A DNA stretch of 64,000 nt, from the NCBI GenBank assembly GCA_026874595.1, contig CM049315.1, forward strand, positions 60,694,889 to 60,758,888. The letters run 5' to 3'. Under the pieces are notes generated by a model. It did no database searches. It was not told the DNA's origin and saw nothing but the letters and a program-made list of their open reading frames with translations. The position numbers and the translations under genes are program-made. Source of the stretch: Sipunculus nudus (lineage: Eukaryota > Annelida > Sipuncula > Golfingiida > Sipunculidae). The stretch's first letter is position 1; every line of letters starts with the position of its first letter. Shown in pieces: positions 33,722 to 43,200 of this stretch.

Positions 33722-35572
33722 ATGGTATTAGTCCCTGGTGCATGGGAACGTATTGGTGCTTCAGATAATATTATCAATTGGGTAAGGCATGGTGTACCTA
33801 TTGAATTATCAAAAGATCAGTGCAGTTTTCATTTGCAGAATCCTCTGTTTTCAGTTGCTCAGTGCAAATTTTTAGACAAAGAAATTAGTCGTTTGTTATT
33901 ACTAGATGCAATTGAGCTGTGTTCTCACAAGCCAAAGTGTGTTAGCCCGATTAACATTGTTCCTAAGAAACAGAATAAGTTTCGTCTGGTCATAGACTTG
34001 CGGTTTCTTAACCTAGCTTGTAATACACCAAAATGTGCTTACGAAGACATACGTACTGTAAAATCATTAATACAGAGAGATGATGATTTAGCGACAGTTG
34101 ATTTAAAAGATGGGTTCCTGCATGTACCTGTGAAGCAGGAGCATCGTGACTTGCTGGGATTTCGATGGAAAGGAAAGTATTATAGATATAAGAAATTGCC
34201 TTTCGGGTTAGCTTTGAGTCCGTATTATTTTTGTAAAATTTTGAGACCTGTAGTAGCATATCTGAGGTCATTGGGTTTAAGAATTGTATTATTTGTTGAT
34301 GATTTTATTCTTATGAGCAGACCTGCCTGTTTCACAGACCATTTAGATCAACTGATTCAAACATTATCAGAGTTAGGATGGACAGTAAATTTCGAAAAAT
34401 CGTCGCTTATGCCAAGGAAAGAGGTGAAATACTTGGGGAACATAATCAGGTCACATGGGAAATCAGGTTTCCCAGACATATCAATCACGGGGGAGAGAAT
34501 TCGCAAGCTTCGTCGCTCAATCCGCCAAGTATTATCAGCCCCTTCAGTTACCGCCAGACGGCTTGCATCCATTGCAGGCCAATGTGTTGCAATGGCACAA
34601 GTGATCATGCCTGCAAAGCTGCTGCTCAGGGGCACATACCGTCTACTACGTCAGAGAGAGACTTGGGAATCCCTGCTGTATCTCGGTCAAGAGGTTCAAC
34701 AGGAGCTGCAGTGGTGGCTGAGTTACGTCTCAGAATGGAACGTCTGTCCTGTACAAGTACGACCCGTACAGATGCAACTCGTAACCGATGCCTCCCATCT
34801 GGCTTGGGGAGCCACCTTAGGAGAGAGGCATGCATCCGGACAATGGACTCATCGCATGGCTCACCAGTCATCCAATTATCGAGAACTGATGGCAATTCTC
34901 ATGGGTCTGCAAACGTTCGAAGATATTATACAGGACAAATCCATTCAAATCCTCACGGACAATGTTACGGCCCTTGCGTATATAGTCAACAAAGGGGGCC
35001 CGTGCAAAGACTTGACAAATATTGCAGCCGCGATCTGGCGACTCAGTCACGACCGGAACATACATATACAGGCTGCTCATATAAAGGGATCAGCAAATCA
35101 GGAAGCCGACAGGTTATCAAGAATAGTGGACATTTACAATTGGCAGCTGCATCCAAAATTGTTCGAACTTATAGACCGTCTTTTCGGCCCGCATACCGTC
35201 GACAGGTTTGCAAGTGTGACAAACACTCAGCTGCAAAGGTTCAATTCGCGCTACTGGGAGCCTCAGACAGAGGGCATAGATGCTCTGTCACAACAAAATT
35301 GGGGAGAGGAGATGAACTTTGTAAACGCTCCCTTCAGGTTAATTCCCCAGGTGCTATCGGTCATACGCGATCAGAGAGCAGAAGCAACAATCATTGCACC
35401 GAGGTGGCCCAGTCAGTTCTGGTACAAAACTTTACAGAACATGGCCGTTGCTCCGCCATTAAAGATACCGAACAGTGCCAGAGCGATGAGGTTCAGGGGT
35501 GCCCGACCAGAACCGTGGAAAAATCGACGCTGGCGAATATATGCCTGGAGAGTTTCTGGGAAAAACGTTTAA
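33722..35572 (+). CDS. Ngaro ORF2: reverse transcriptase, RNase H, methyltransferase-like domain
   Basis: 616 residues, uninterrupted. RT: INIVPKK and RLVIDLRFLN (about 75-97), DLKDGFLHVPV (first catalytic Asp), LPFGLALSP, and the catalytic box FVDDFIL with Asp 193-194. DIRS-order elements use this in place of YxDD. RNase H: LVTDAS with Asp 356, NYRELMAI with Glu 388, LTDN with Asp 413 and ANQEADRLS with Asp 463, so the acidic set is complete. From about residue 490, DRFASVTNTQLQRFNSRYW through NAPFRLIP resembles the methyltransferase-like segment of DIRS/Ngaro polyproteins. The protein would copy element RNA to cDNA. Its 3' end overlaps the recombinase frame (+2 relative shift), so expression may involve frameshifting or re-initiation. 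Confidence 0.93.
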   Translation: MVLVPGAWERIGASDNIINWVRHGVPIELSKDQCSFHLQNPLFSVAQCKFLDKEISRLLLLDAIELCSHKPKCVSPINIVPKKQNKFRLVIDLRFLNLACNTPKCAYEDIRTVKSLIQRDDDLATVDLKDGFLHVPVKQEHRDLLGFRWKGKYYRYKKLPFGLALSPYYFCKILRPVVAYLRSLGLRIVLFVDDFILMSRPACFTDHLDQLIQTLSELGWTVNFEKSSLMPRKEVKYLGNIIRSHGKSGFPDISITGERIRKLRRSIRQVLSAPSVTARRLASIAGQCVAMAQVIMPAKLLLRGTYRLLRQRETWESLLYLGQEVQQELQWWLSYVSEWNVCPVQVRPVQMQLVTDASHLAWGATLGERHASGQWTHRMAHQSSNYRELMAILMGLQTFEDIIQDKSIQILTDNVTALAYIVNKGGPCKDLTNIAAAIWRLSHDRNIHIQAAHIKGSANQEADRLSRIVDIYNWQLHPKLFELIDRLFGPHTVDRFASVTNTQLQRFNSRYWEPQTEGIDALSQQNWGEEMNFVNAPFRLIPQVLSVIRDQRAEATIIAPRWPSQFWYKTLQNMAVAPPLKIPNSARAMRFRGARPEPWKNRRWRIYAWRVSGKNV

Positions 35573-36570
35573 CTAGGGAGGGCTGGTCCCCCAGAGCAAC
35601 TGCCCAAATGAAATTTGCCTGGGCAGATTCCACCCTAAAACTGTACAACGGATTGCTCCGGAAACTCAGACATTTCTGTGATAAACGTTGTTTATTATTT
35701 CCTCCTGACACTGCAGCTGTCATCGCTGATTTTTTGTGTTCTTTAGCTGATGAGACAGTTAAACCTGCTTCGGTCATAAAATCCGCGACAGCAGCAATTT
35801 CAAACTTATACAACGCCTTAGGCAGAGCGAACTTGATGCATACAAAGGCACTTTCAAATATGGTGAAAGCACTTACGAAAGGTGGCACTTCAGCACCACG
35901 AACGCGCTCAATGGTGATGCCTATTCAGCCGTTTATGAACTTGTTCAAGAGCTGGCCTAAAAATGAGGATCTCACAATTAAAGATCTTAGGCTAAAAACA
36001 GTGGCTCTCCTTGCTCTATCAATTATGCTCAGACCCTCTGACATTGCCCCGAAAGCAAAGGTTTACGATCCAAAGAGCGGACAAATCGTACCAATAGTAT
36101 TCAGCACGGATCAAATTACCTTTCTCCCTAATGGAGCGGCCGTTATACGCATATTTGGTTCGAAGAATGATACCTCACGGAGCGGTTTTGAGGAGACTTT
36201 ACCGCCGCACGCTGATTCAAAACTAGACCCTGTTGCTGCTGTTAAATGTTACATACAACGCACTGAGGATATTCGTCCGATGGACACGCGTCCTGTTTTC
36301 CTGTCGTTGACTACACCTTACAAAGCTATATCGTCATCCACAATAGCAAGTATTCTTGATGATTGTATTAACAAAGCTGGGTTGGCCTCCAAGGGATTTT
36401 CTGCGAAATCGTTCAGGCCTACAGGTGCCACATCAGCCATCGAAGTCGGTACAGACCCAGACATTGTTTTGAAACTTGGGCGATGGACAACAAGGGATGT
36501 GTTTTACGAACACTATGTACATGCTCAAACACCTTTTGATTACTGTGAAACCCTTTTTAATCATGTTTAA
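35500..36570 (+). CDS. Ngaro ORF3: tyrosine recombinase
   Basis: The frame stays open from 34378, but upstream of about 35500 it is the shadow of ORF2. The recombinase proper starts near here; the first internal Met is at 35608. An N-terminal SAM-like helical domain (SPRATAQMKFAWADSTLKLY) is followed by the catalytic domain. Box I Arg is in LRPSDI (36031-36033). Box II reads AKSFRPTGAT, with Arg at 36415-36417 but Lys (36406-36408) where His of HxxR is expected. GRW follows, and the likely nucleophile is Tyr in EHYVH (36514-36516). The enzyme would integrate circular element DNA. The His-to-Lys change may be a subfamily trait rather than damage, since the rest is intact. Confidence 0.9.
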   Translation, partial: CPTRTVEKSTLANICLESFWEKRLTREGWSPRATAQMKFAWADSTLKLYNGLLRKLRHFCDKRCLLFPPDTAAVIADFLCSLADETVKPASVIKSATAAISNLYNALGRANLMHTKALSNMVKALTKGGTSAPRTRSMVMPIQPFMNLFKSWPKNEDLTIKDLRLKTVALLALSIMLRPSDIAPKAKVYDPKSGQIVPIVFSTDQITFLPNGAAVIRIFGSKNDTSRSGFEETLPPHADSKLDPVAAVKCYIQRTEDIRPMDTRPVFLSLTTPYKAISSSTIASILDDCINKAGLASKGFSAKSFRPTGATSAIEVGTDPDIVLKLGRWTTRDVFYEHYVHAQTPFDYCETLFNHV

Positions 36571-36598
36571 GGTTATTTATATATGTTCTCTCTACCCA

Positions 36599-36680
36599 GG
36601 CATTCTTTATGTATTTTTAATTAAACAATTAAACTTCACTCTGCGTTCAGTGTTTGGTGCTGACATCAGTTTATAAAAAC
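36599..36680 (+). repeat. Ngaro B1 repeat
   Basis: 82 bp, from AGGCATTCTTTATG to TTATAAAAAC; its last C is shared with the start of A2. Confidence 0.93.
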
Positions 36681-36763
36681 TAGCGTCAGCCCAAACCCCT
36701 TAGCAGGTAGCGCCATCTGTTGGCTCTCCAGCCAACGATGGCCAGTCAGTCTATTCCCAGTGT
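36680..36763 (+). repeat. Ngaro A2 repeat
   Basis: 84 bp identical to A1, directly joined to B1. Confidence 0.95.
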
Positions 36764-36856
36764 GGGCGTAATTTCAGGTTAATTAGGAGAGATTAAGTGA
36801 TGTTATATACTGTGATTATGTACCTTGTATTGCGATATCACTGGGTGTACAGACTA

Positions 36857-36947
36857 AGGCATTCTTTATGTATTTTTAATTAAACAATTAAACAATTAAA
36901 CTTCACTCTGCGTTCAGTGTTTGGTGCTGACATCAGTTTATAAAAAC
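36857..36947 (+). repeat. Ngaro B2 repeat (right end)
   Basis: 91 bp; same as B1 plus one additional aattaaaca unit. Confidence 0.93.
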
Positions 36948-38880
36948 AGTATACAGACTGTGTTGAAAGCTGACGATTGCATCGTGTGTATTCCTATGGG
37001 GTGAAAAAAGTCTGTGCTGCCAAGCGCTTTCCCCAGCAGTGTAAAGTGACCGGTACCTCGAAGAACATCCGTTTGTGCTGGTGATACCTGCAATGTGTTT
37101 GGTTAAATATAACGCAGGGGGAATTCCACAGTGACAGCACCGTCTGGTGGCCAAACCTGACCGGCAACCGCGGTTTATTGCAGCTGTTAGTGTAGCGAAT
37201 AGTTGAGCGTAGCGTAGCCGCTGCTTATGGAGCATACCGCAAAGACAGAGAATCTGTAGAACCATTACAAGCCCATGGCACGTGACGAACGACAGGTGAT
37301 CTGATGACGTAACAACTGTAACATGTATTGTGAAAATAATGTCTGATGAACAAACATAGATGTTATTTCGCCTTATGACAACTAAAATACTAATTGACGT
37401 AACAGGTAATTATTGAAAAAGATAACAAATTAAGTTCAATTATTAACTGATCCAACTTGTTTAAAAATTAATTATAACACTCGTCAGGCATTCTAGATGA
37501 ATAAACACATGAAAAATCCAGTGGTCGTCCGATTTTTTATTATTATTAGATAACTGACATTTGATTGTCCTGATTGTCCTGTTCAAAGCTCACAAAAGTT
37601 CTGCCAGTTTTTTTACAAAATACTTTTAAGTCTTAAAATGACATTTTAAAACTGAAGGTCAAAATTAAAAACAGAACTTCATTAAATAAAGTATCAACAC
37701 AAACCGCATTAAACTTAAAATGTTTTAATTATCTTAACCATCTTAAAGCGAGCCTTGACGTTGAGGAAAACAAACATGTTAATCTGCAAATCTCACGATG
37801 TCGGAAAGAGTAATACGACCAATAATTACCACCAATCTTAAGATTAACATGAAATCAAAACTTTTGTAGCTAAACGTACGATTTCAGTATGATGCCCTAA
37901 TATAACGACTGTATCTGTTTACTTCTTCATTATTTATGAAAAAGATAAGGTTTTCTGAAAAGAGAAAGAGGCAGGGAAAAAGACAAAGACAGATGAAATA
38001 AAAAAAACTAGGTGTACCCGTCCACCTGTGAAGACGGCGAGATTTACATGTCCACTCAGTTAAAGTGCATTAAGGCAACTCCTGCATAGAGAGCGATCAG
38101 ATGTCAGTTTGTAAGTGTTGGTCCATGCGTGACTATTATTAGATTTCTGAGACTTGTAACCTGAACATTTTAGGTCAATGGAGGCGGGGATCAGGCGTTC
38201 TGGAAACAATATCGGCAACAAGCGCCACACTGCTGTACACTCGGTGTAGGCGCCATTTTGGCCCTCTGACATACTCGAGTCTACGACCAGCGTACTGGCT
38301 GTCTGAGTGCTTTTACATCCTTTAGCGAGAAACGCACTTTAAGGCTCTATGAGGATGCAATTATTTTCAGCGCCTCATGGCCTACAAGTACGCTCTCACT
38401 TGACACAGAACATATCAATCGTTAGTTATTTTAGTATAGCCTAATTTCTAACAACACCTATAAAATGAGCAAGAAATATTCCATTTTAACTCAGCATATC
38501 GGTAAATCCTTCCGCATGTTTGTTGAATTTCTGATGGCATGAATACAGGCATGGCTCGCACGGGTTACCGGACGCAGCTTACTTGTACCCGAAAGAAATG
38601 ACTCGTTACCATCTGGAGACGGACTTTTAGTTTGGGTTGTGAGTTCACATGTATTCTTTGGTGTTAATTCATCATAATGTTCTATTATGGACTGTTAACC
38701 ACGATATGAATGCAACATGATGGAAGACCACTGTGATACATTCCTCGATTTGGCTTGTATCACGACTCAAGTTAGCCTTACCAGTCCAATAAGTGCCATC
38801 TGAGTCGTAATGTCACGACTATACAGTCGGTGGTAAAGGCTCCTCTGAACATGCAATGACGGATACATGTTCTCCTTATG
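36948..38880. other. non-coding stretch right of Ngaro
   Basis: GC-richer sequence at 36990-37270 has a 110-codon minus frame without recognisable domains, with an acceptor-like aaccaaacacattgcag on the minus strand near 37090-37106. The rest is AT-rich with nothing recognised. Confidence 0.4.
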
Positions 38881-38889
38881 AGTTTAATG

Positions 38890-39075
38890 ATCGACACGAC
38901 CTTGTATATTCTGTATATAAGGCACTGCAAGACGCTCTAACTGTATATGCTGTATATGTAAGCACTCCTCCTATATATATTATTGTATACTGTATTTACT
39001 GTGCATATGTGTGTATATAGGCACTACAAAGCTCTCCCACTGTATATATTGTATAAATGAGCACTACAAGTCACT
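38890..39075. repeat. degenerate 50-65-bp tandem repeat, about four copies
   Basis: Repeated ctgtatat...aagcacta-like blocks (gcactgcaag, agcactcctcc, gcactacaaag, gcactacaag). Confidence 0.6.
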
Positions 39076-39166
39076 CTAATTTTACACACACACACACACA
39101 CATACATATATTAATGCTACTACCATATGTATTATATATATAATATGTATACGCTCCTACCATGTG

Positions 39167-39168
<2 letters not shown>

Positions 39169-39215
<47 letters not shown>
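39169..39215. repeat. (TA)n microsatellite
   Basis: TA run directly beside tRNA-derived copy 1. Confidence 0.95.
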
Positions 39216-39216
<1 letters not shown>

Positions 39217-39220
39217 CTAT

Positions 39221-39363
39221 AACCGGTGAAAATAGTAACCAGGCCCGGAAGGAGGATTCGAACCCGTAACCTGTGACACACAAGTCAAACGTTCCACGCT
39301 TCGCTAATAAAGCAAGCTCCACCAGCAAGTAACGCAGTAGGAACGCTTTTGTGTGTCCGGTCA
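39221..39363 (-). repeat. tRNA-derived SINE-like repeat, copy 1
   Basis: Minus strand carries a pol III A box (ATTAGCGAAGCGTGG, from 39294-39308) and a perfect B box (GGGTTCGAATCC, from 39254-39265), spaced about as in a tRNA. A TGAC/GTCA hairpin takes the anticodon-arm place. The acceptor stem does not close well, so this is a tRNA-derived repeat or pseudogene, not a working tRNA. Confidence 0.65.
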
Positions 39364-39472
39364 CATTCGTCCGCTCTCAGAAGACGTTCTGTCCTCAGAA
39401 CGTGGGAATCTATACACGTGAACTGGTTTGGACAATTTGCCCCGGATCCCTGTTCTGACACCTTTTGCTTTG

Positions 39473-39612
39473 TAACGGGTGAAAATAGAAACCAGGCCCG
39501 AAGGCTGATTCGAACCCGTAACCTGTGAAACAAGTTATATGTCTACCGCTTCGCTAATAAAGCAAGCTTCACTAGCAAGGCCAGTAAGAACCCTTTTGTG
39601 TGTCCGGTTACA
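39473..39612 (-). repeat. tRNA-derived SINE-like repeat, copy 2
   Basis: Same orientation and structure as copy 1: A box TTAGCGAAGCGGTAGA and B box GGGTTCGAATC. Both copies share the outer blocks tgtgtccggt and ggtgaaaatag, which partly complement each other through CCGG. Confidence 0.65.
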
Positions 39613-39614
39613 CA

Positions 39615-39617
<3 letters not shown>

Positions 39618-39664
<47 letters not shown>
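39618..39664. repeat. (TA)n microsatellite
   Basis: TA run directly beside tRNA-derived copy 2; the two copies together sit between two TA tracts. Confidence 0.95.
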
Positions 39665-41073
39665 CATACATATATATTCAACCTTTCAAAATATAATTTT
39701 TTTTTATTTCACCTATATGAATAAAATCTAGAGACATGTTTTTAGTTAAATTAATAACGGTACACGGGGAGGGTATGTGAGGGGGAGATCCTATCAAGAA
39801 ACAATTTTAAATATGCTATGTAAAGAGGAAATTTTGAGGCACATTTCACAAAAAAATATGAGGATTTTAGGTTCCTCAACTACTATTCTCCTAAATGTCT
39901 ATGCATAACGTAGTCAATCATTAGCGGGTGGGGGTTCACCAGTGGCCGGCTATAATCTTTATATTGCCTGAAAAAAATTATATTACCAGGAAAGTCCAAA
40001 CCCTCAGTCGTGTGTAACATGCTGATTTCTGTATGGTGAAGATGCGCATCTATGTTTATAACTTGCAAAATATCATCTTTTAAATGTAATCCTTGTGTTC
40101 AAATAATTGATATGTACAAGCCACATGTTAAACTCTTTATTTTACCGGCTTCTGTACACCGGACTCAACCGATCCCGTGCAGGCCATGAGGTCGTGTGTC
40201 AGCCATTTGGCAGTGAGATTTTTACCGGTCGACCAGAACCCCAGCTAGGTTTTGCGACGAACGGAAATCACAGGCGAATCCGTTTTTTTTTTTTTTTGGG
40301 GGGGGGGGTGGGGGGGGGGGGGCTGGGGGGGGTCCTCGTTGTTTTGACCCTGTAGAGTGTTATTACGGAAAGACTCCCTCCCTATCGTTATCACAGAGCT
40401 GTTATTAATATCCTCAATTTATGAATTAGAAAGTAATAAACTGTGGATAACTAAATTGCTCGGATTTAAAAATATATCTGAAAAAAAAAATGAAAATTAA
40501 TTACGAATATAACGGGGAAAAGAAATAGATAAAATGCGAGATGTTATAGTTCAACGGAGGGGCGCGCGCCCCCTTCTGGATCCGACATTGACCGTTTAAA
40601 GTTTACATTATTTTGCTCGTTAGTCGATGACTTCGTTAAAGAGTAGTGAAACGTGTGACCCGAGGGAAAAATGCTTTTATCGACAATATTTATTTACGTT
40701 CATTCATGTTTTGATGAGTAAATAAATAAAAGTTTTCCCGGAATTTTTCTACGACAAGATTTGAAGATTTATGAAAAGGATTTCACAACTAGTCTGGAAT
40801 CATGTCGCAGTGTCGGAACTCGGGTAAATATAAAGATGAGTAATAAAGTCCATTATAAGGACTGTCACGTTAATAAAAGTGAGACAAACGGATCAACAAG
40901 AAAATCAAAAAATGAAATAACATGTATAAACGCCCCCCCTTCCCCCCCCCCCCCCCCCCCCCAACAACCAGTGGCCCTATAGCATGCCCCCGGATCCCCC
41001 GCCGTGACCTCCGCTTGCTTCGCCTATGTCCGTAAATTTAGCCGGCACTCAAATTTGTCTAGCTTTAACCTTG

Positions 41074-41075
<2 letters not shown>
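39665..41075. other. non-coding stretch with mixed homopolymer tracts
   Basis: T-run then G-run at 40283-40330, poly-C at 40926-40962, and degenerate CAGnGGCGGAT-like ends near 40271, 40571 and 40974. These suggest one or more decayed hAT-like MITEs whose borders I cannot pair. Confidence 0.35.
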
Positions 41076-41114
<39 letters not shown>

Positions 41115-41172
41115 ATATATATATATAATTTATATATATATATAATTTATATATATATATATATATATATAT
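41076..41172. repeat. (TA)n microsatellite with AATTTA interruptions
   Basis: TA runs separated by regularly spaced taattta. Confidence 0.95.
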
Positions 41173-41582
41173 GTTGGAGCCTGTTTGCGGATCTGGCCCA
41201 TCTGCCGATGGGCTTTGCCCATATGAGGATCCGTTATTGGGCTGCCCATCTGTTTCTCAAATTCATTTTTAAATAACCACATATATATATATAAATGGTT
41301 ACCATATACATTTTGACATTAGAACAGTCATATATGAAGCAAAACTCTCTCAGAGTCATTTAATCTCAGAGTCAATCACAATCATGCACTATCACCACAA
41401 CAACACATCTTGTTACAGTTTGTTTTCACTTATTTTTTTGTAAAGAGGACTTCACATATTGTTTCTTTATGTTTAACATATCTGTTACAGTTGCACAGTA
41501 AAGTTTATTTTATTTTTAATATATAACACTTTATAAGATACAAGTAATAAACTAGAATACGGGTTGTCGACAAGCGACTACG

Positions 41583-42535
41583 TGTATCCGCCGAAATCAG
41601 AGTAGGACGGGTGAAGCGAGGCATGGATTGAGTGGCTCGGGGAAATAGAAAACGATGTTATGCATATAAGCATGGATGACGCGAAACCAGAGTGGGACAG
41701 CTGAAGTGAGGCATGGATTGAGTGGCGAGGGGAACAGAGAGAGGTGTGTTGCATATAAGCATGGACGTCTGCAGCAGAAATGTGTATGAAGGTGGCGCCA
41801 CCTCCCACAAAATCCAGAAAGTTATCTAAGTTGTATACAATTGCAAAACTTAGGGCAGATAAGTCAAACCACTGCCGAGATATGAGTGACTTTGTCCCAC
41901 GGCAGACAAACAGACGAACACTGTGCAAAACTGGTTGCAGGTGGCGCCACCAGTTTTGTGTATGATAAAAAGCTATGTAAGTTCTGTACACATGCAAAAT
42001 TTTGGTCCAATCGGTCAGACGATTCCCGAGATATTAGCTTGGATGTCTGCAGCGTAAACGTGAATGAAGGTGGCGCCACCTGTCATAAAATCCGGAAAAC
42101 TATCGAGGATGAACATACATGCAAAATTTCAGGTGAATAAGTCCATCTGAGTGATATTATCCCAAGGCAGATGAACAGATGGACGCTGTGCAAAAATTGT
42201 TGAAGGTGGCGCCACCATTTTTATGCATGTTATAAAGCTATCCAAGGGCTACAATTGTGCAATTTTTTTTCCTGATTGGTCAAACGAGTCCGATGTTATG
42301 TGGATTAATGTGTCAAAACACACGCACAGATGGACGCACTGAAGAGAGGAAAGGTCAGAGGTCAACGCAAAATATTTTGGCACCAGTTCACATGTGACCC
42401 GAAAATCGTGTAAAGTTTCGGAAAATCTGTCCAGTGGTCTCAGAGTTCTATTCCGGAAACGAACGCGACGGCAGCGGCGGCGGCATTACCAGGTCAAAAA
42501 CATAGTATCCGCAAAACTTCGTTTTGGCGGATACA
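41583..42535. mobile_element. terminal-inverted-repeat element with hairpin end and GGTGGCGCCACC palindromes
   Basis: The left end TGTATCCGCCGAAA is mirrored at the right by TTTTGGCGGATACA. Next to the right end, GTATCCGCAAAAC and GTTTTGGCGGATAC form a hairpin with a short TTC loop (42504-42534). Inside are a roughly 96-bp direct repeat (41597-41765) and four degenerate 130-150-bp repeats, each with the perfect 12-bp palindrome GGTGGCGCCACC (near 41792, 41940, 42069, 42206). A second copy in opposite orientation enters the window at 63569. No transposase is present, so it is non-autonomous. Confidence 0.65.
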
Positions 42536-43200
42536 ATAAAGAGATCACTGAAACAAGCAATCATCACGATGTTTAATATATAAATGTTTTAATATATACA
42601 ATATATATATAAATATAAAATTTAAATGGTGACAAGACTCCTTCTAAACAAATTTTGGATAAATATAATTATACTTTATACTCAGAAGATAAATAATGAA
42701 GAGATAAAATTTATACGGTAAAACTACATATTATACTTGCATATTATTAATTTCGGTCTGAATAATTATCTTATATAATTAGTTAATTACATTCAAAATT
42801 CAAACTTACAATATATATTATAATCATAGAGTTTACAATAGAAATATCAATCTATACTTCTGACCCACACTTGTAATGTGTTATTCAAGACTGATGGTAC
42901 TAAAACTTTGACTAATAACATAACAAAAAGTCTTAAGTATCTGTTTATTGAGAAACCACTCCCGTGGGACAGTTTCACACGACCTATTTCACCTGAATGA
43001 TTATTTGCTGGCATGGTTCATGATCTTGCTCATAAATTGCAAACAGATTTAAAATCTTCATGACTGCTTCTTCGTGACTGTATCTTTCAATAAATACAGG
43101 GTTTCTCAGATGGTGGGTTTCTTTCCCATCTCAGCAGGTATAAATATATCTGAAGATATGTGGGCAATATCAGTTCTAGTGAATGTTTCCATGTTGAATA
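42536..43200. other. AT-rich non-coding stretch
   Basis: Nothing recognised before the FLYWCH/MULE relic. Confidence 0.5.

Larger units (their letters stand above)
32394..36947 (+). mobile_element. Ngaro-type tyrosine-recombinase retrotransposon, apparently intact
   Basis: The element has the split direct repeat layout A1 - ORFs - B1 - A2 - B2. A1 (32394-32477) and A2 (36680-36763) are identical over 84 bp. B1 (36599-36680) and B2 (36857-36947) are identical except for one extra 9-bp aattaaaca unit in B2. Three open frames lie between: Gag-like, RT/RNase H and tyrosine recombinase, the last overlapping the second. Elements of the Ngaro group (DIRS order) make circular cDNA that integrates by site-specific recombination, so long target duplications are not expected; here only AGT flanks both sides. 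Identical A repeats and open frames suggest recent movement. Confidence 0.92.

Noticed and set aside
34378-35499. N-terminal part of the 730-codon frame
   Set aside because: Out-of-frame reading of the RT/RNase H gene; composition is typical of a shadow frame and recombinase homology starts later.
39254-39308. Functional tRNA gene
   Set aside because: A and B boxes are present but the acceptor stem does not close and the sequence occurs as two diverged dispersed copies.
41578-41997. 139-codon minus-strand frame
   Set aside because: Lies within the repetitive interior of the hairpin-ended element and follows its repeat units.
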